Positions 1 to 9,190 of a stretch of 64,000 nucleotides of DNA are shown piece after piece (the first letter of the stretch is position 1; every line of letters begins with the position of its first letter). The DNA is from Sulfitobacter guttiformis (GTDB taxonomy: Bacteria > Pseudomonadota > Alphaproteobacteria > Rhodobacterales > Rhodobacteraceae): assembly GCF_003610455.1 (NCBI RefSeq), contig NZ_RAQK01000002.1:620001-684000 (forward strand), written 5' to 3'. A program made the position numbers and the translations under genes. The notes under the pieces were generated by a model. That model was given only the letters and a program-made list of their open reading frames with translations, was not told the origin of the DNA and ran no database searches.

Positions 1-69
1 CAACGAGGAAAAACGCGCCGAAGCAGGTATTCCCCCGGATTTCTACTGGCCATTGGCCCAGTCCACTTG
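1..69 (+). CDS. C-terminal end of an unidentified protein (partial)
   Basis: A reading frame starting at base 2 runs to TGA at 67-69 and encodes about 22 residues, including EAGIPPDFYWPLAQST. Codon use looks like a normal coding end. Too little is present to recognise a family. The next gene on this strand begins 186 bases later, so this one probably belongs to another transcription unit. Confidence 0.45.
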
Positions 70-255
70 AACGCCGAGACGCAAAGCGCTGAAGTAGGCG
101 GATTTTTGCCTATTTGTTACTCAAACTGGCGGGTATCCGTCGTGGTCGGCCTCAAGGGTTGCCCGATGACCTTTCATAGGTCTATTGCGATACTGTTAAC
201 GCAACTGTGAGGGACACGCCGCTGCGTTACGGGGAACTAAAGGGATATATTAGAC

Positions 256-1572
256 GTGCGTACAAAGCTCGCAATTAAAACTCATGCGTTTCTGGAAAGA
301 CATTTTCCAGAGCGCCGCGTATTTTTGAAGTCGGACAATGACACACGGTTTATCCGTCTGAGATCTGGCACACAGCTGATTGCACTCGCGGGATGCTCTG
401 CCCTTGTGGCGTGGGCGATCATCGCGACAGCGATCATTTTAATGGACAGCATCGGTTCGGGCAACTTTCGCGAGCAGGCGAAACGTGACCAGCGGACCTA
501 TCAGGCGCGCCTTAACGATCTGAGTGCACAGCGCGATGGACGCGCCGAAGAGGCGCTTGCGGCGCAGGAGCGTTTCAATGCCGCCCTCGCCCAGATTTCA
601 ATTATGCAATCCGAGCTATTATCCTCAGAGACCCGCCGCAACGAGCTTGAGACAGGGATCGAAGTGATCCAGTCGACCCTGCGCGACACGATGAAAGACC
701 GCGAAGCAGCACGCGGTCAGGTTGCCGCCTTGCAGGCAGACGGTGGCAGTGCGATTCAGGTTTCGGCCAGCACAGCGCCAATGGATTTTATGGCCGATGC
801 ATTGGCCCGCACAGCGCAAGAGCGTGATCAGGTTGTGCTCGACGCTCAGGATGCCCTGTTACAGGCCGACGAGATGAGCCAGAAGATCGCCCTGATGCAA
901 GAGCAGAACGATGCGATTTTCCGCCAGCTGGAAGAAGCGATGACCGTATCTGTTGCGCCGCTAGACAGGATGTTCCGCGCTGCAGGAATGCCGACAGAGC
1001 GTATGCTGAACACAGTGCGCCGCGGCTACTCCGGTCAAGGCGGCCCACTCACGCCGCTCAGCTTTACGACACGGGGCGAGCAGCCCACGGCAGACACATT
1101 GCGCGCCAACCGGCTGCTGGGTCAAATGGACCGCCTCAACCTTTACCGCCTTGCCGCGTCAAAGGCGCCTTTTGCGAATCCTGTAAAGAATTCGTTCCGC
1201 TTTACCTCGGAATTCGGTTTTCGCCGCGATCCCAAGACAGGCGGACGCCGGATGCACAACGGTGTTGATTTTGCTGCAGGCATGGGCACCCCGCTCTATG
1301 CGACGGCGGACGGTGTTGTGACCCACGCTGGTTGGGGATCAGGATATGGGCGTCTGGTAAAAATCCAGCATGAATTCGGTATCGAAACCCGCTATGCACA
1401 CATGTCAAAAATGCGTGTAAAGGTCGGCCAAAGGGTGTCGCGTGGCGACAGAATTGGTGATATGGGTGCATCAGGACGGGTTACCGGCGTGCATCTACAT
1501 TATGAAGTTCGCGTCGGTGGGAAAGCCGTCAATCCAATGATCTATATCAAGGCAGCAAACGATGTTTTCTAA
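256..1572 (+). CDS. M23-family peptidoglycan endopeptidase, membrane-anchored with coiled coil
   Basis: 438 aa with a GTG start. A hydrophobic segment at about residues 40-64 should anchor the protein in the inner membrane. A long Gln/Glu/Ala-rich region (about 75-230) looks like a periplasmic coiled coil. The C-terminal LytM/M23 domain (about 310-425) keeps the zinc and catalytic motifs HNGVD (H334, D338), RYAH (H382) and HLH (H413, H415), so it should be an active metallo-endopeptidase cutting peptide cross-links in murein. Its end overlaps the bactofilin gene by 11 bases, a pairing known from cell-shape loci such as csd1-ccmA of Helicobacter. A role in cell shape or in local wall opening is inferred. 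Confidence 0.9.
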   Translation: MRTKLAIKTHAFLERHFPERRVFLKSDNDTRFIRLRSGTQLIALAGCSALVAWAIIATAIILMDSIGSGNFREQAKRDQRTYQARLNDLSAQRDGRAEEALAAQERFNAALAQISIMQSELLSSETRRNELETGIEVIQSTLRDTMKDREAARGQVAALQADGGSAIQVSASTAPMDFMADALARTAQERDQVVLDAQDALLQADEMSQKIALMQEQNDAIFRQLEEAMTVSVAPLDRMFRAAGMPTERMLNTVRRGYSGQGGPLTPLSFTTRGEQPTADTLRANRLLGQMDRLNLYRLAASKAPFANPVKNSFRFTSEFGFRRDPKTGGRRMHNGVDFAAGMGTPLYATADGVVTHAGWGSGYGRLVKIQHEFGIETRYAHMSKMRVKVGQRVSRGDRIGDMGASGRVTGVHLHYEVRVGGKAVNPMIYIKAANDVF

Positions 1573-2068
1573 GAGCAAAATCAATGACGGCGCCCCAACC
1601 GGCACCGATGCACAAAAACCCAGCATCCCGACGTCTTCATCGTCAGTGCCTCCTGCTTCATCGCCGTCAAGCGAGTTCAAGGCAAGCGCACCAAAGCCGA
1701 AGCCACCGGCATCGACCTTGTCGGCGGACCTTCATGTAACAGGCAACATGAAAACAACCGGCGATATTCATGTTGAGGGCACAGTCGAGGGCGACATTCG
1801 TGCGCATCTTCTGACCATCGGCGAATCCGCCACGATCAAAGGTGAAGTGATTGCCGATGATGTTGTAATCAATGGCCGTATCGTAGGCCGTGTGCGCGGC
1901 CTCAAGGTTCGCCTGACATCCACAGCGCGCGTTGAGGGTGATATTATCCACAAAACAATCGCCATCGAGAGCGGCGCGCATTTTGAGGGTTCAGTCCAGC
2001 GTCAGGATGACCCGCTGAACCCCAGCTCGAAAGCGGCCCCTGCTGCCAAGGCAAATCCTGCTTCATAA
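1562..2068 (+). CDS. Bactofilin (polymer-forming cytoskeletal protein)
   Basis: 168 aa. A disordered Ser/Pro/Lys-rich N-terminus (residues 1-50) leads into a DUF583 right-handed beta-helix core (about 53-145) with regular short repeats such as GNMKTTGDIHVEGTVEGDI and GEVIADDVVINGRIVGRVRG. The tail is Ala/Lys-rich. Bactofilins polymerise without nucleotide and recruit wall enzymes to defined sites. The start codon lies inside the upstream M23 gene (11-base overlap), which implies translational coupling and joint function with that endopeptidase. A terminator follows at once. Confidence 0.92.
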   Translation: MFSKSKINDGAPTGTDAQKPSIPTSSSSVPPASSPSSEFKASAPKPKPPASTLSADLHVTGNMKTTGDIHVEGTVEGDIRAHLLTIGESATIKGEVIADDVVINGRIVGRVRGLKVRLTSTARVEGDIIHKTIAIESGAHFEGSVQRQDDPLNPSSKAAPAAKANPAS

Positions 2069-2094
2069 ACGTTCGGACAATGAAATTTGAAATG

Positions 2095-2126
2095 CGCCGC
2101 GGGTTTTGCCTGCGGCGTTTTTCTTT
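2095..2126 (+). terminator. Rho-independent terminator after bactofilin gene
   Basis: The stem CGCCGC / GCGGCG (2095-2100 and 2112-2117) has an 11-base loop and is followed by TTTTTCTTT. It lies 26 bases after the bactofilin stop. The rest of the 271-base gap up to 2339 holds no convincing gene. Confidence 0.8.
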
Positions 2127-2291
2127 GGGTTACCGGTTTTAAGGCCCACTGCTGTAACGGGCAATGCCCGAAGCCATTTCCAGCTCGGGTGGGAACGGCA
2201 CTCCTGTTTCGAGTTTACAGTTTGTGCGCGAGCAATGCTTTGCCCCGCCTCCCAGTTCTGTGTGCTGTTCCGCACTTGGGGCAGCACCAAA

Positions 2292-2319
2292 AAAAAGCGC
2301 CCCTTGCGGAGCGCTTTTT
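2292..2319. terminator. Bidirectional hairpin terminator
   Basis: AAAAAGCGC (2292-2300) pairs with GCGCTTTTT (2311-2319), with an A-run on one side and a T-run on the other. Read on the minus strand it follows the prolyl isomerase gene ending at 2340 and gives a T8 tail, so it mainly serves that operon. Confidence 0.8.
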
Positions 2320-2339
2320 CAATCGAAATATTAACTTCT

Positions 2340-2894
2340 TCAGTCGATGACAGTTACGGTCTTCATCATATCTGGGGTGCCTACGACAGCCCCGTTGCCA
2401 CCGGTACCGCGTTTAATGGCGTCGATCACGTCCTGACCGCCAGTAACACGGCCAACGACAGTGTACTGACCATTCAGGAAATGACCGGCATCAAACATAA
2501 TGAAGAACTGGCTGTTGGCCGAATCTTCACTTTGGGAGCGGGCCATGCCAACCACGCCTTTGTCGAACGCGATGTCTGAAAACTCCGCTGGCAGGTTTGG
2601 CATGTCGGAACCGCCTGTACCTGCGCGGCGCAGATCATCGGGATCGCGGCCATGCTCGACATCGCCCGTTTGAGCCATGAAGCCATCAATGACGCGGTGG
2701 AATACAACGCCGTCGTATTTACCAGCGGCCGCGAGTTCGGTCATACGCGCGGCATGTTGCGGGGCCACATCTTCCAGAAGGTCAATGGTAACGATGCCAT
2801 TGGCCTCGCCCGCCACTTCGATCTGGAGGCCCGAGGCCGCAACAGTTCCCGCAAGGAGCGTTGCAACGAGGCTGCCTGCAACAAGGTTACGCAT
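2340..2894 (-). CDS. Periplasmic cyclophilin-type peptidyl-prolyl cis-trans isomerase
   Basis: 184 aa from ATG at 2894. A TTG at 2903 would add three residues, but its purine-rich stretch sits too close to act as a ribosome site. The N-terminus MRNLVAGSLVATLLAGTVAA is a signal peptide. The cyclophilin core keeps FHRVIDGFMAQTGD (active-site Arg, Phe, Met and Gln), SANSQFFIMF and FLNGQYTVVG. It should catalyse proline isomerisation in exported proteins. It overlaps the end of the cytoplasmic paralogue by 8 bases and forms a two-gene operon with it, apparently from a duplication followed by addition of an export signal. Confidence 0.92.
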   Translation of the reverse strand: MRNLVAGSLVATLLAGTVAASGLQIEVAGEANGIVTIDLLEDVAPQHAARMTELAAAGKYDGVVFHRVIDGFMAQTGDVEHGRDPDDLRRAGTGGSDMPNLPAEFSDIAFDKGVVGMARSQSEDSANSQFFIMFDAGHFLNGQYTVVGRVTGGQDVIDAIKRGTGGNGAVVGTPDMMKTVTVID

Positions 2895-3393
2895 CTGCAG
2901 CAACTTTCACGCTGATCATGCGATCAGGATTCGCCGGTGGCTCACCTTTGGTGAGGGCGTCGACATGCTCCATACCGGAGATCACCTGACCATAGACAGT
3001 GTACTGACCGTTGAGGAAGTCATTGTCTTTGAAATTGATGAAGAACTGGCTGTTGGCCGAGTTCGGGTTGGCGGAGCGCGCAGCACCAAGAGAGCCACGT
3101 GCATGCGGGATCTTGGAGAATTCTGCAGGCACGTCAGGGTGTTCGGAACTGCCGGTTCCTGCGCCGCGCGGGTTATAGTCTTTTTCCATGTTACCATGCT
3201 GGACATCGCCAGTTTGGGCCATAAAGCCGTCGATGACACGGTGGAATGCCACGTTGTCATAGGCACCTGCACGGGCAAGCGTCTTCATACGCTCGACATG
3301 CTTTGGGGCCACATCGGGCAGCAGCTCGATGGTGACGGTGCCACCTTTTAGTTCCATCAGGATTGTGTTTTCTGGGTCTTTGATCTCGGCCAT
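2887..3393 (-). CDS. ppiB: Cytoplasmic cyclophilin-type peptidyl-prolyl cis-trans isomerase
   Basis: 168 aa from ATG at 3393 (MAEIKDPENT). This start is preceded by AAGGAGCG at good spacing; the longer frame to 3408 would begin before that site. There is no signal peptide. Catalytic motifs FHRVIDGFMAQTGD, SANSQFFINF and FLNGQYTVYG are all present, and the length is typical of the small PpiB class. It is the first gene of a two-gene operon with the exported paralogue and is divergent from pgk. Confidence 0.92.
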   Translation of the reverse strand: MAEIKDPENTILMELKGGTVTIELLPDVAPKHVERMKTLARAGAYDNVAFHRVIDGFMAQTGDVQHGNMEKDYNPRGAGTGSSEHPDVPAEFSKIPHARGSLGAARSANPNSANSQFFINFKDNDFLNGQYTVYGQVISGMEHVDALTKGEPPANPDRMISVKVAADA

Positions 3394-3528
3394 GGGGCGC
3401 TCCTTCATAAATCTTTATCGTTACCTAAGGCCCAGCAGCACAATTGCCAAGGTGGTGCATTGACCCTCGGCAAGATAACGGCAAAACAACACACAAAGCA
3501 TGGCTAAAGACGCAAGGGGCGCACCAAC

Positions 3529-4722
3529 ATGGGCTGGAAATCACTGGACGATATGGATCTGCACGGCAAACGTGTGCTGGTACGCGTCGACATTAACGTA
3601 CCGGTCGAGAATTTCGAGGTGACGGATGCCACGCGAATTGAGCGGATCGTGCCCACAGTTCATGATATTCTGTCCAAAGGCGGCACACCGATCCTGCTGG
3701 CGCATTTCGGACGACCAAAGGGTAAAGTGAACCTCGACATGAGCCTGCGGCAAGTACTGCCCGCGCTTAAGCGGGCATTGATGCGCACGGTTGCTTTGGT
3801 CGAGACACTGGATGCGGCCGAGAAATTTACGGCCGAGGTTGCAGCCGCGGATGTCGTCTTGATCGAAAATATCCGGTTCAACCCCGGTGAAGAGGCCAAC
3901 GATCCAGCCTTTGCCGCGCGCCTCGCGCAGCTTGGCGATGTTTACTGTAACGATGCATTCTCTGCCGCACATCGCGCCCATGCCTCGACGGAGGGGATCG
4001 CGCACCACCTGCCCTCTTGTGCGGGCCGGTTGATGCAGGCGGAGCTTTCCGCGCTGGAGGCCGCGCTGTCGCGCCCAGAGCGGCCAGTGGGGGCCGTGGT
4101 GGGCGGGGCGAAGGTCTCGACCAAGATTGCATTGCTGGAGAATCTGGTAAACCGTCTGGATCTACTGGTGATCGGCGGCGGTATGGCGAATACGTTTCTG
4201 ACGGCGCAGGGGGCGCAACTGGGTGCGTCATTGTGCGAGCATGATTACCTTGAAACTGCGCGCGATATCATGGCGCAGGCGGCAAAGTCGGGCTGCCGTG
4301 TCCTGCTGCCCGTAGACGGGCTGGTCGCGACCGAGTTCAAGGCGGGTGCCGCACATTCGGTGGTGCAGCTGGGGCCCGATACGGTGCTGGACGCCGACCA
4401 GATGGTGCTGGACGCCGGGCCGCAAACAATTGGACAGATGCGTGCCGCCTTCGAAAACCTCAAAACGCTGATCTGGAACGGACCTATGGGCGCATTCGAG
4501 ATTTCGCCCTTTGATACCGCCACGGTCGCCGCAGCGCAGGTCGCGGCGAAACAGACGCGGGATGGGGCGCTGATTTCGGTGGCCGGTGGCGGAGATACCG
4601 TCGCAGCGCTTAATCAGGCGGGTGTTGCCGATGATTTCACCTACATCTCCACCGCAGGTGGTGCATTTCTGGAATGGATGGAAGGAAAGACACTGCCGGG
4701 AGTTGCCGCTCTCGGCGGTTGA
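3529..4722 (+). CDS. pgk: Phosphoglycerate kinase
   Basis: 397 aa, full family length. It converts 1,3-bisphosphoglycerate and ADP to 3-phosphoglycerate and ATP in glycolysis, and the reverse in gluconeogenesis. Visible signatures are the N-terminal [11 protein letters not shown] substrate-site motif, [30 protein letters not shown] and the C-terminal [13 protein letters not shown] / [15 protein letters not shown] nucleotide-binding segment. It is monocistronic by spacing and divergent from the prolyl isomerase operon. No clear terminator was seen behind it. Confidence 0.97.
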   Translation: MGWKSLDDMDLHGKRVLVRVDINVPVENFEVTDATRIERIVPTVHDILSKGGTPILLAHFGRPKGKVNLDMSLRQVLPALKRALMRTVALVETLDAAEKFTAEVAAADVVLIENIRFNPGEEANDPAFAARLAQLGDVYCNDAFSAAHRAHASTEGIAHHLPSCAGRLMQAELSALEAALSRPERPVGAVVGGAKVSTKIALLENLVNRLDLLVIGGGMANTFLTAQGAQLGASLCEHDYLETARDIMAQAAKSGCRVLLPVDGLVATEFKAGAAHSVVQLGPDTVLDADQMVLDAGPQTIGQMRAAFENLKTLIWNGPMGAFEISPFDTATVAAAQVAAKQTRDGALISVAGGGDTVAALNQAGVADDFTYISTAGGAFLEWMEGKTLPGVAALGG

Positions 4723-4888
4723 GCGACAGATAACCGGATGTGGCGTGCAGCGTCTTATCCACAAGTTTTTCAGGTTTACGAATCATTAGGGGATTCCCTT
4801 TGCGAATCACCTGTGCCATACAGTTAACACCACCCGACAAGAGGTGGCATTCAAGGCAGTTTCTACAGGTATCCATAGGCATCAGCGC

Positions 4889-5179
4889 ATGAGCAAACCC
4901 GCATTCGGACCACTCTTTTTCTTTGCGATTGCTTTTGCGCTGAGCCTTTACTTTATGTTTGCGGCTGTTCAGGGCGATTTCGGTCTTTTCCGTCGCGCCG
5001 AAATACTGGCCGAAGCCAACGATATGCGTAACCAGCTGGTGCAGGTGCGCGCTGAAGTGGCCGAGATGGAAAACCTCACCCGCCGCCTTTCGGACGATTA
5101 TCTCGATCTTGACTTGCTCGACGAGCAGGCCCGCTCGGTCCTTGGGTTGCTGCGCACCGACGAGATTGTTATCCGTTAA
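4889..5179 (+). CDS. FtsB/DivIC-type septum formation initiator
   Basis: 96 aa from ATG at 4889 (MSKPAFGPLFFF). A GTG at 4844 would extend the frame by 15 residues, but these look non-coding (HRHQR) and the purines abut the GTG. One membrane helix (about residues 8-28) is followed by a coiled coil rich in Glu, Arg and Leu (about 35-75) and a short C-terminal tail. This is the FtsB topology: a small bitopic divisome protein that links FtsL and FtsQ. The family is divergent, so the call rests on topology, size and the VQGDFGLFRRAE stretch. It sits directly before the PDH operon. Confidence 0.8.
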   Translation: MSKPAFGPLFFFAIAFALSLYFMFAAVQGDFGLFRRAEILAEANDMRNQLVQVRAEVAEMENLTRRLSDDYLDLDLLDEQARSVLGLLRTDEIVIR

Positions 5180-5269
5180 TTCAATTTGACGAAGCAATTC
5201 CGGCCATTGCACGCCACACAATACAGGCCTGCACAAAGCCCCCTCGCAATCTTCAATCGAATCCGTTAT

Positions 5270-5295
5270 GATATAGTTTAACGTTAAACTATATC
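5270..5295. promoter_or_regulatory. Perfect 26-bp palindrome upstream of pdhA (probable operator)
   Basis: GATATAGTTTAAC is followed with no spacer by its exact reverse complement. The centre lies about 50 bases before the pdhA ATG. A -10-like TATAGT (5272-5277) lies inside the left arm, so a bound dimer would be expected to block initiation. The arms are AT-rich with no T-run behind, so this is not a terminator. The cognate regulator is unknown. Confidence 0.75.
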
Positions 5296-5333
5296 AGGCG
5301 CGGGATGTACTGCGCCAACGGGAGGATTGCTGA

Positions 5334-6353
5334 ATGGCCGCTAAAAAGCCTGCGTCAAAGACGACGCCATCCAATGTCTCAGCCGAAGAGCTGAAGGCCT
5401 ATTACAAGGACATGTTGCTGATCCGCCGGTTCGAGGAAAAGGCGGGGCAACTCTACGGGATGGGTCTGATTGGCGGCTTTTGTCACCTCTATATCGGTCA
5501 GGAAGCGGTTGTTGTGGGCCTTGAGGCGACGGCAAAGGAAGGTGACAAGCGCATTACATCCTACCGCGATCACGGTCATATGCTGGCCTGCGGTATGGAT
5601 CCCAAGGGTGTCATGGCCGAGTTGACGGGTCGCGAGGGCGGCTACTCCAAGGGTAAGGGCGGCTCGATGCACATGTTCTCGAAAGAGAAGCATTTTTACG
5701 GCGGCCACGGCATTGTTGCAGCGCAGGTGCCGCTGGGCGCGGGTCTGGCCTTCTCGGACAAGTACAAAGGCAATGACAATGTTACATTCACCTACTTTGG
5801 TGATGGTGCAGCAAATCAGGGTCAGGTTTACGAAGCCTACAACATGGCAGAGATTTGGGATCTGCCTTGTATCTTTGTGATTGAAAACAACCAATACGCG
5901 ATGGGCACCTCGACCAAACGTTCCACTCACTCCCCCAGCTATTGGGAGCGCGGTGCCGCCTATGGCATTCAGGGCGAAGAAGTGGACGGTATGGATGTGC
6001 TGGCAGTAAAGGCAGCGGGCGAGACTGCTGTGGCGCACTGCCGTGCGGGCAAAGGCCCCTATATTCTGGAAATCAAAACCTACCGGTACCGCGGCCATTC
6101 GATGTCAGATCCGGCCAAATACCGGACCCGCGAGGAAGTGCAGAAGATGCGCAGCGAGCGTGATCCGATTGAGGCGATACGCACACTCCTTCTTACTGGT
6201 AAGCACGCGACCGAAGATGATCTGAAGGCGATCGACAAGGAAATAAAAGCCGTGGTGAACGAGAGCGCCGAGTTCGCCAAAGAGAGCCCCGAGCCGCACC
6301 TCGACGAGCTGTGGACCGATATTTACGCAACCGAAGTCCCGCAGGAGGCCTGA
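5334..6353 (+). CDS. pdhA: Pyruvate dehydrogenase E1 component, alpha subunit
   Basis: 339 aa. With PdhB it forms the thiamine-diphosphate-dependent E1 that decarboxylates pyruvate and acetylates the lipoyl group of E2. Signatures are [10 protein letters not shown] near residue 60, the [17 protein letters not shown] thiamine-diphosphate motif ending in ENNQYAMGT (about 158-192), and the phosphorylation-loop-like [15 protein letters not shown] (about 248-262). The N-terminus [11 protein letters not shown] is a short basic leader typical of this class. It is the first gene of pdhABC, four bases before pdhB, with GGGAGG before the ATG. Confidence 0.96.
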   Translation: MAAKKPASKTTPSNVSAEELKAYYKDMLLIRRFEEKAGQLYGMGLIGGFCHLYIGQEAVVVGLEATAKEGDKRITSYRDHGHMLACGMDPKGVMAELTGREGGYSKGKGGSMHMFSKEKHFYGGHGIVAAQVPLGAGLAFSDKYKGNDNVTFTYFGDGAANQGQVYEAYNMAEIWDLPCIFVIENNQYAMGTSTKRSTHSPSYWERGAAYGIQGEEVDGMDVLAVKAAGETAVAHCRAGKGPYILEIKTYRYRGHSMSDPAKYRTREEVQKMRSERDPIEAIRTLLLTGKHATEDDLKAIDKEIKAVVNESAEFAKESPEPHLDELWTDIYATEVPQEA

Positions 6354-6357
6354 GCAA

Positions 6358-7737
6358 ATGGCAACTGAAATTCTTATGCCCGCCCTGAGCCCCACCATGG
6401 AAGAAGGCACGCTGGCCAAATGGCTGGTCAAGGAGGGCGACAAGGTCTCCTCCGGTGATGTTATGGCGGAAATTGAAACAGACAAGGCTACGATGGAGTT
6501 CGAGGCCGTGGATGAAGGCGTCATGGGGAAAATCCTCATCGCCGAGGGCACGGAAGGCGTAAAGGTCAATACGGCGATTGCGATCTTGCTGGAGGAAGGC
6601 GAGGACGCTTCGGCATTAGAAACCGCAACCGAGAAACCAGCCACAGCACCGGTGCCCGTTGATAAAGAGCAATCGTCAGAGACTGCACCCGCTGCGGGGA
6701 TGGCGCACCCTGCCCCTAAAACAGATAGGACACCCGACTGGCCCGAAGGCACCAAACTCAAACAACAGACTGTGCGCGAGGCATTGCGCGATGGCATGTC
6801 CGAAGAAATGCGCCGCGACGATTCTGTATTCTTGATAGGTGAGGAAGTCGGTGAGTATCAGGGTGCCTACAAGATTTCCCAAGGTATGCTGGACGAGTTT
6901 GGCGCCAAGCGCGTCATCGACACGCCCATCACCGAGCATGGCTTTGCCGGAATTGCCACAGGTGCGGCGTTCGGCGGACTGCGCCCCATTGTAGAATTCA
7001 TGACCTTCAACTTCGCAATGCAGGCGATTGACCAGATCATCAACTCGGCTGCCAAGACGCTGTATATGTCCGGTGGACAGATGGGCGCACCCATGGTGTT
7101 CCGCGGGCCTAACGGTGCCGCGGCGCGTGTCGGGGCACAGCACAGCCAAGATTACGCAGCCTGGTATATGCAGATTCCAGGTCTGAAGGTTGCAATGCCC
7201 TACTCTGCTTCGGATTATAAAGGTCTCATGAAAACAGCGATCCGTGATCCCAACCCAGTGATCTTTCTCGAGAATGAAATCCTTTATGGTCGCACCTTTG
7301 ATGTGCCGGACATGGACGATTACACCGTGCCATTCGGTAAGGCGCGGATATGGCGCGAGGGTGACGACGTGACTATCGTAAGCTTTGGCATCGGTATGAC
7401 CTATGCCCTTGAGGCGGCGGAAAAGTTGGCCGAGGACGGGATCAACGCCGAGGTGATTGACCTGCGCACCCTGCGTCCGATGGACACTGATGCGATCCTG
7501 AAATCGGTGATGAAAACCAACCGGTTGGTGACAGTCGAAGAAGGCTGGCCTCAGGGGTCCGTTGGCAGCTATATCAGCTCGGTTGTGATGCAGGAGGCAT
7601 TTGACTATCTCGACGCCCCTGTGATCTGCTGCACCGGTAAGGACGTTCCGATGCCCTATGCCGCCAACCTTGAGAAACATGCACTTGTGACGACCGCCGA
7701 GGTGATCGAGGCCGTCAAAAAAGTTACCTATAAATAA
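6358..7737 (+). CDS. pdhB: Pyruvate dehydrogenase E1 beta subunit with N-terminal lipoyl domain
   Basis: 459 aa. Residues 1-80 form a lipoyl domain with the modified lysine in ETDKATME. An Ala/Pro/Glu linker (about 84-130) joins it to the E1-beta transketolase body, which includes [32 protein letters not shown] and [15 protein letters not shown]. Fusion of a lipoyl domain to E1-beta is known in alphaproteobacterial PDH and adds a second acetyl-carrying arm besides E2. The lipoyl domain is nearly identical to that of PdhC (about 76 of 83 residues), which suggests recent duplication or ongoing gene conversion. Confidence 0.96.
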   Translation: MATEILMPALSPTMEEGTLAKWLVKEGDKVSSGDVMAEIETDKATMEFEAVDEGVMGKILIAEGTEGVKVNTAIAILLEEGEDASALETATEKPATAPVPVDKEQSSETAPAAGMAHPAPKTDRTPDWPEGTKLKQQTVREALRDGMSEEMRRDDSVFLIGEEVGEYQGAYKISQGMLDEFGAKRVIDTPITEHGFAGIATGAAFGGLRPIVEFMTFNFAMQAIDQIINSAAKTLYMSGGQMGAPMVFRGPNGAAARVGAQHSQDYAAWYMQIPGLKVAMPYSASDYKGLMKTAIRDPNPVIFLENEILYGRTFDVPDMDDYTVPFGKARIWREGDDVTIVSFGIGMTYALEAAEKLAEDGINAEVIDLRTLRPMDTDAILKSVMKTNRLVTVEEGWPQGSVGSYISSVVMQEAFDYLDAPVICCTGKDVPMPYAANLEKHALVTTAEVIEAVKKVTYK

Positions 7738-7749
7738 GGAGCGGACAGT

Positions 7750-9093
7750 ATGCCCACAGAAATCCTCATGCCCGCCCTCTCGCCGACAATGGAAGAAGGC
7801 ACGCTGGCCAAATGGCTGGTCAAGGAAGGCGACACTGTCGCTTCCGGTGATGTGATGTGCGAAATCGAAACTGACAAGGCGACGATGGAGTTCGAGGCGG
7901 TCGACGAAGGGGTGATCGGGAAAATCCTGATCGCCGAAGGCACCGAAGGGGTCAAGGTCAACACCGCTATCGCAGTGCTGCTCGAAGAGGGCGAAAGCGC
8001 TGGCGATATCGCAGAGGCCTCACCACCCAAGGCAGAGGCATCCAGTAAGGTAGCGCCTGCCGAGGCGTCGGATGCCACCGCCCCTGCAAAAGGCCATGGA
8101 CGTGGTGAAACAGATGCGACGCCAGAGCCAACACCCGCAGCAGGAAACAAGAGCGACGGCAACAGGCTGTTTGCTTCACCGCTTGCACGGCGGATTGCGG
8201 CGCAAAAGGGTCTCGACCTGACGCAGGTAAAGGGCTCGGGCCCACACGGCCGGATCGTAAAAGCGGATGTGGAGGGTCTTGAAAAATCAGAAGCCACCCC
8301 TGCTCAAGCGACCAAAAGCGACACGCCAAACGCGGTATCCGCTGCGGCGTCCATGCCGGCCGGTGCATCAAGTGATACAATCGCCAAGATGTATGCAGAC
8401 CGGGAATACGAAGAGATCACGCTGAACGGGATGCGCAAAACCATTGCCGCGCGCCTCACCGAAGCCAAGCAGACGGTGCCGCACTTCTATCTGCGCCGGG
8501 ACATCCAGCTCGATGCGCTGATGGCGTTCCGCGCACAACTCAACAAACAGCTTGAGCCACGGGGGGTGAAGCTGTCGGTGAATGACTTCATCATCAAGGC
8601 CTGCGCTCTGGCGCTGCAACAGGTGCCCGATGCGAATGCCGTCTGGGCAGGTGACAAAGTGTTCAAGCTCAAGCCATCGGATGTGGCCGTGGCCGTTGCC
8701 ATTGAGGGCGGGCTCTTCACTCCTGTGCTCAAGGATGCTGAAATGAAATCACTCTCGGCACTGAGTGCGGAGATGAAAGACCTCGCGGCCCGCGCCCGTG
8801 ATCGCAAACTTGCACCGCATGAATACCAAGGTGGCAGCTTTGCAATCTCCAATCTTGGGATGTTCGGTATCGATAACTTTGATGCTGTGATCAACCCGCC
8901 GCACGGGGCAATCCTTGCTGTGGGGGCGGGTACGAAAAAGCCTGTCGTCGGCGCAGACGGCGCGCTGGGGATTGCTACGGTAATGTCGGTTACCCTGTCT
9001 GTAGACCACCGTGTGATCGACGGCGCATTAGGCGCAGAGCTTCTGAATGCGATCAAGGATAACCTCGAAGCGCCGATGACCATGTTGGCCTAA
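7750..9093 (+). CDS. pdhC: Dihydrolipoamide acetyltransferase, PDH E2
   Basis: 447 aa. Order of domains: one lipoyl domain (1-80, ETDKATME), an Ala/Pro linker, a peripheral-subunit-binding domain (about 138-175, [14 protein letters not shown] ... [12 protein letters not shown]), a second linker, and the catalytic acetyltransferase domain (about 220-447) ending with the active-site DHRVIDG. It transfers the acetyl group from lipoate to CoA and forms the structural core of the complex. It starts 12 bases after pdhB with AAGGAG in front. The E3 gene (lpd) that usually completes the set is not in this window. Confidence 0.96.
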   Translation: MPTEILMPALSPTMEEGTLAKWLVKEGDTVASGDVMCEIETDKATMEFEAVDEGVIGKILIAEGTEGVKVNTAIAVLLEEGESAGDIAEASPPKAEASSKVAPAEASDATAPAKGHGRGETDATPEPTPAAGNKSDGNRLFASPLARRIAAQKGLDLTQVKGSGPHGRIVKADVEGLEKSEATPAQATKSDTPNAVSAAASMPAGASSDTIAKMYADREYEEITLNGMRKTIAARLTEAKQTVPHFYLRRDIQLDALMAFRAQLNKQLEPRGVKLSVNDFIIKACALALQQVPDANAVWAGDKVFKLKPSDVAVAVAIEGGLFTPVLKDAEMKSLSALSAEMKDLAARARDRKLAPHEYQGGSFAISNLGMFGIDNFDAVINPPHGAILAVGAGTKKPVVGADGALGIATVMSVTLSVDHRVIDGALGAELLNAIKDNLEAPMTMLA

Positions 9094-9122
9094 ATAGCCC
9101 TAATTACATCCAATAAGATAAA

Positions 9123-9153
9123 GTAAAAGCCGGAGAAACTCTCCGGCTTTTAC
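9123..9153. terminator. Strong bidirectional terminator between pdhC and cysE
   Basis: A 14-bp perfect stem (GTAAAAGCCGGAGA, 9123-9136, against 9140-9153) has a three-base loop. The A/T-rich ends work in both directions, which fits the convergent genes pdhC and cysE. Confidence 0.9.
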
Positions 9154-9190
9154 AATTCAATAACTAAATTGGGATTGCTAAAACAGCAAT

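Noticed and set aside
2677..3351. 224-codon forward frame opposite the prolyl isomerase genes
   Set aside because: It lies wholly antisense to two well-supported cyclophilin genes, has no ribosome site and encodes a low-complexity product.
5270..5295. The 26-bp palindrome as a terminator of the ftsB-like gene
   Set aside because: AT-rich stem with no loop and no T-run; position relative to the pdhA start fits an operator better.
5379..6098. Long minus-strand frame opposite pdhA
   Set aside because: Antisense to a full, conserved pdhA with all motifs; open only because of high GC codon bias.
6676..7680. 334-codon minus-strand frame opposite pdhB
   Set aside because: Antisense to pdhB, no recognisable domain or ribosome site.
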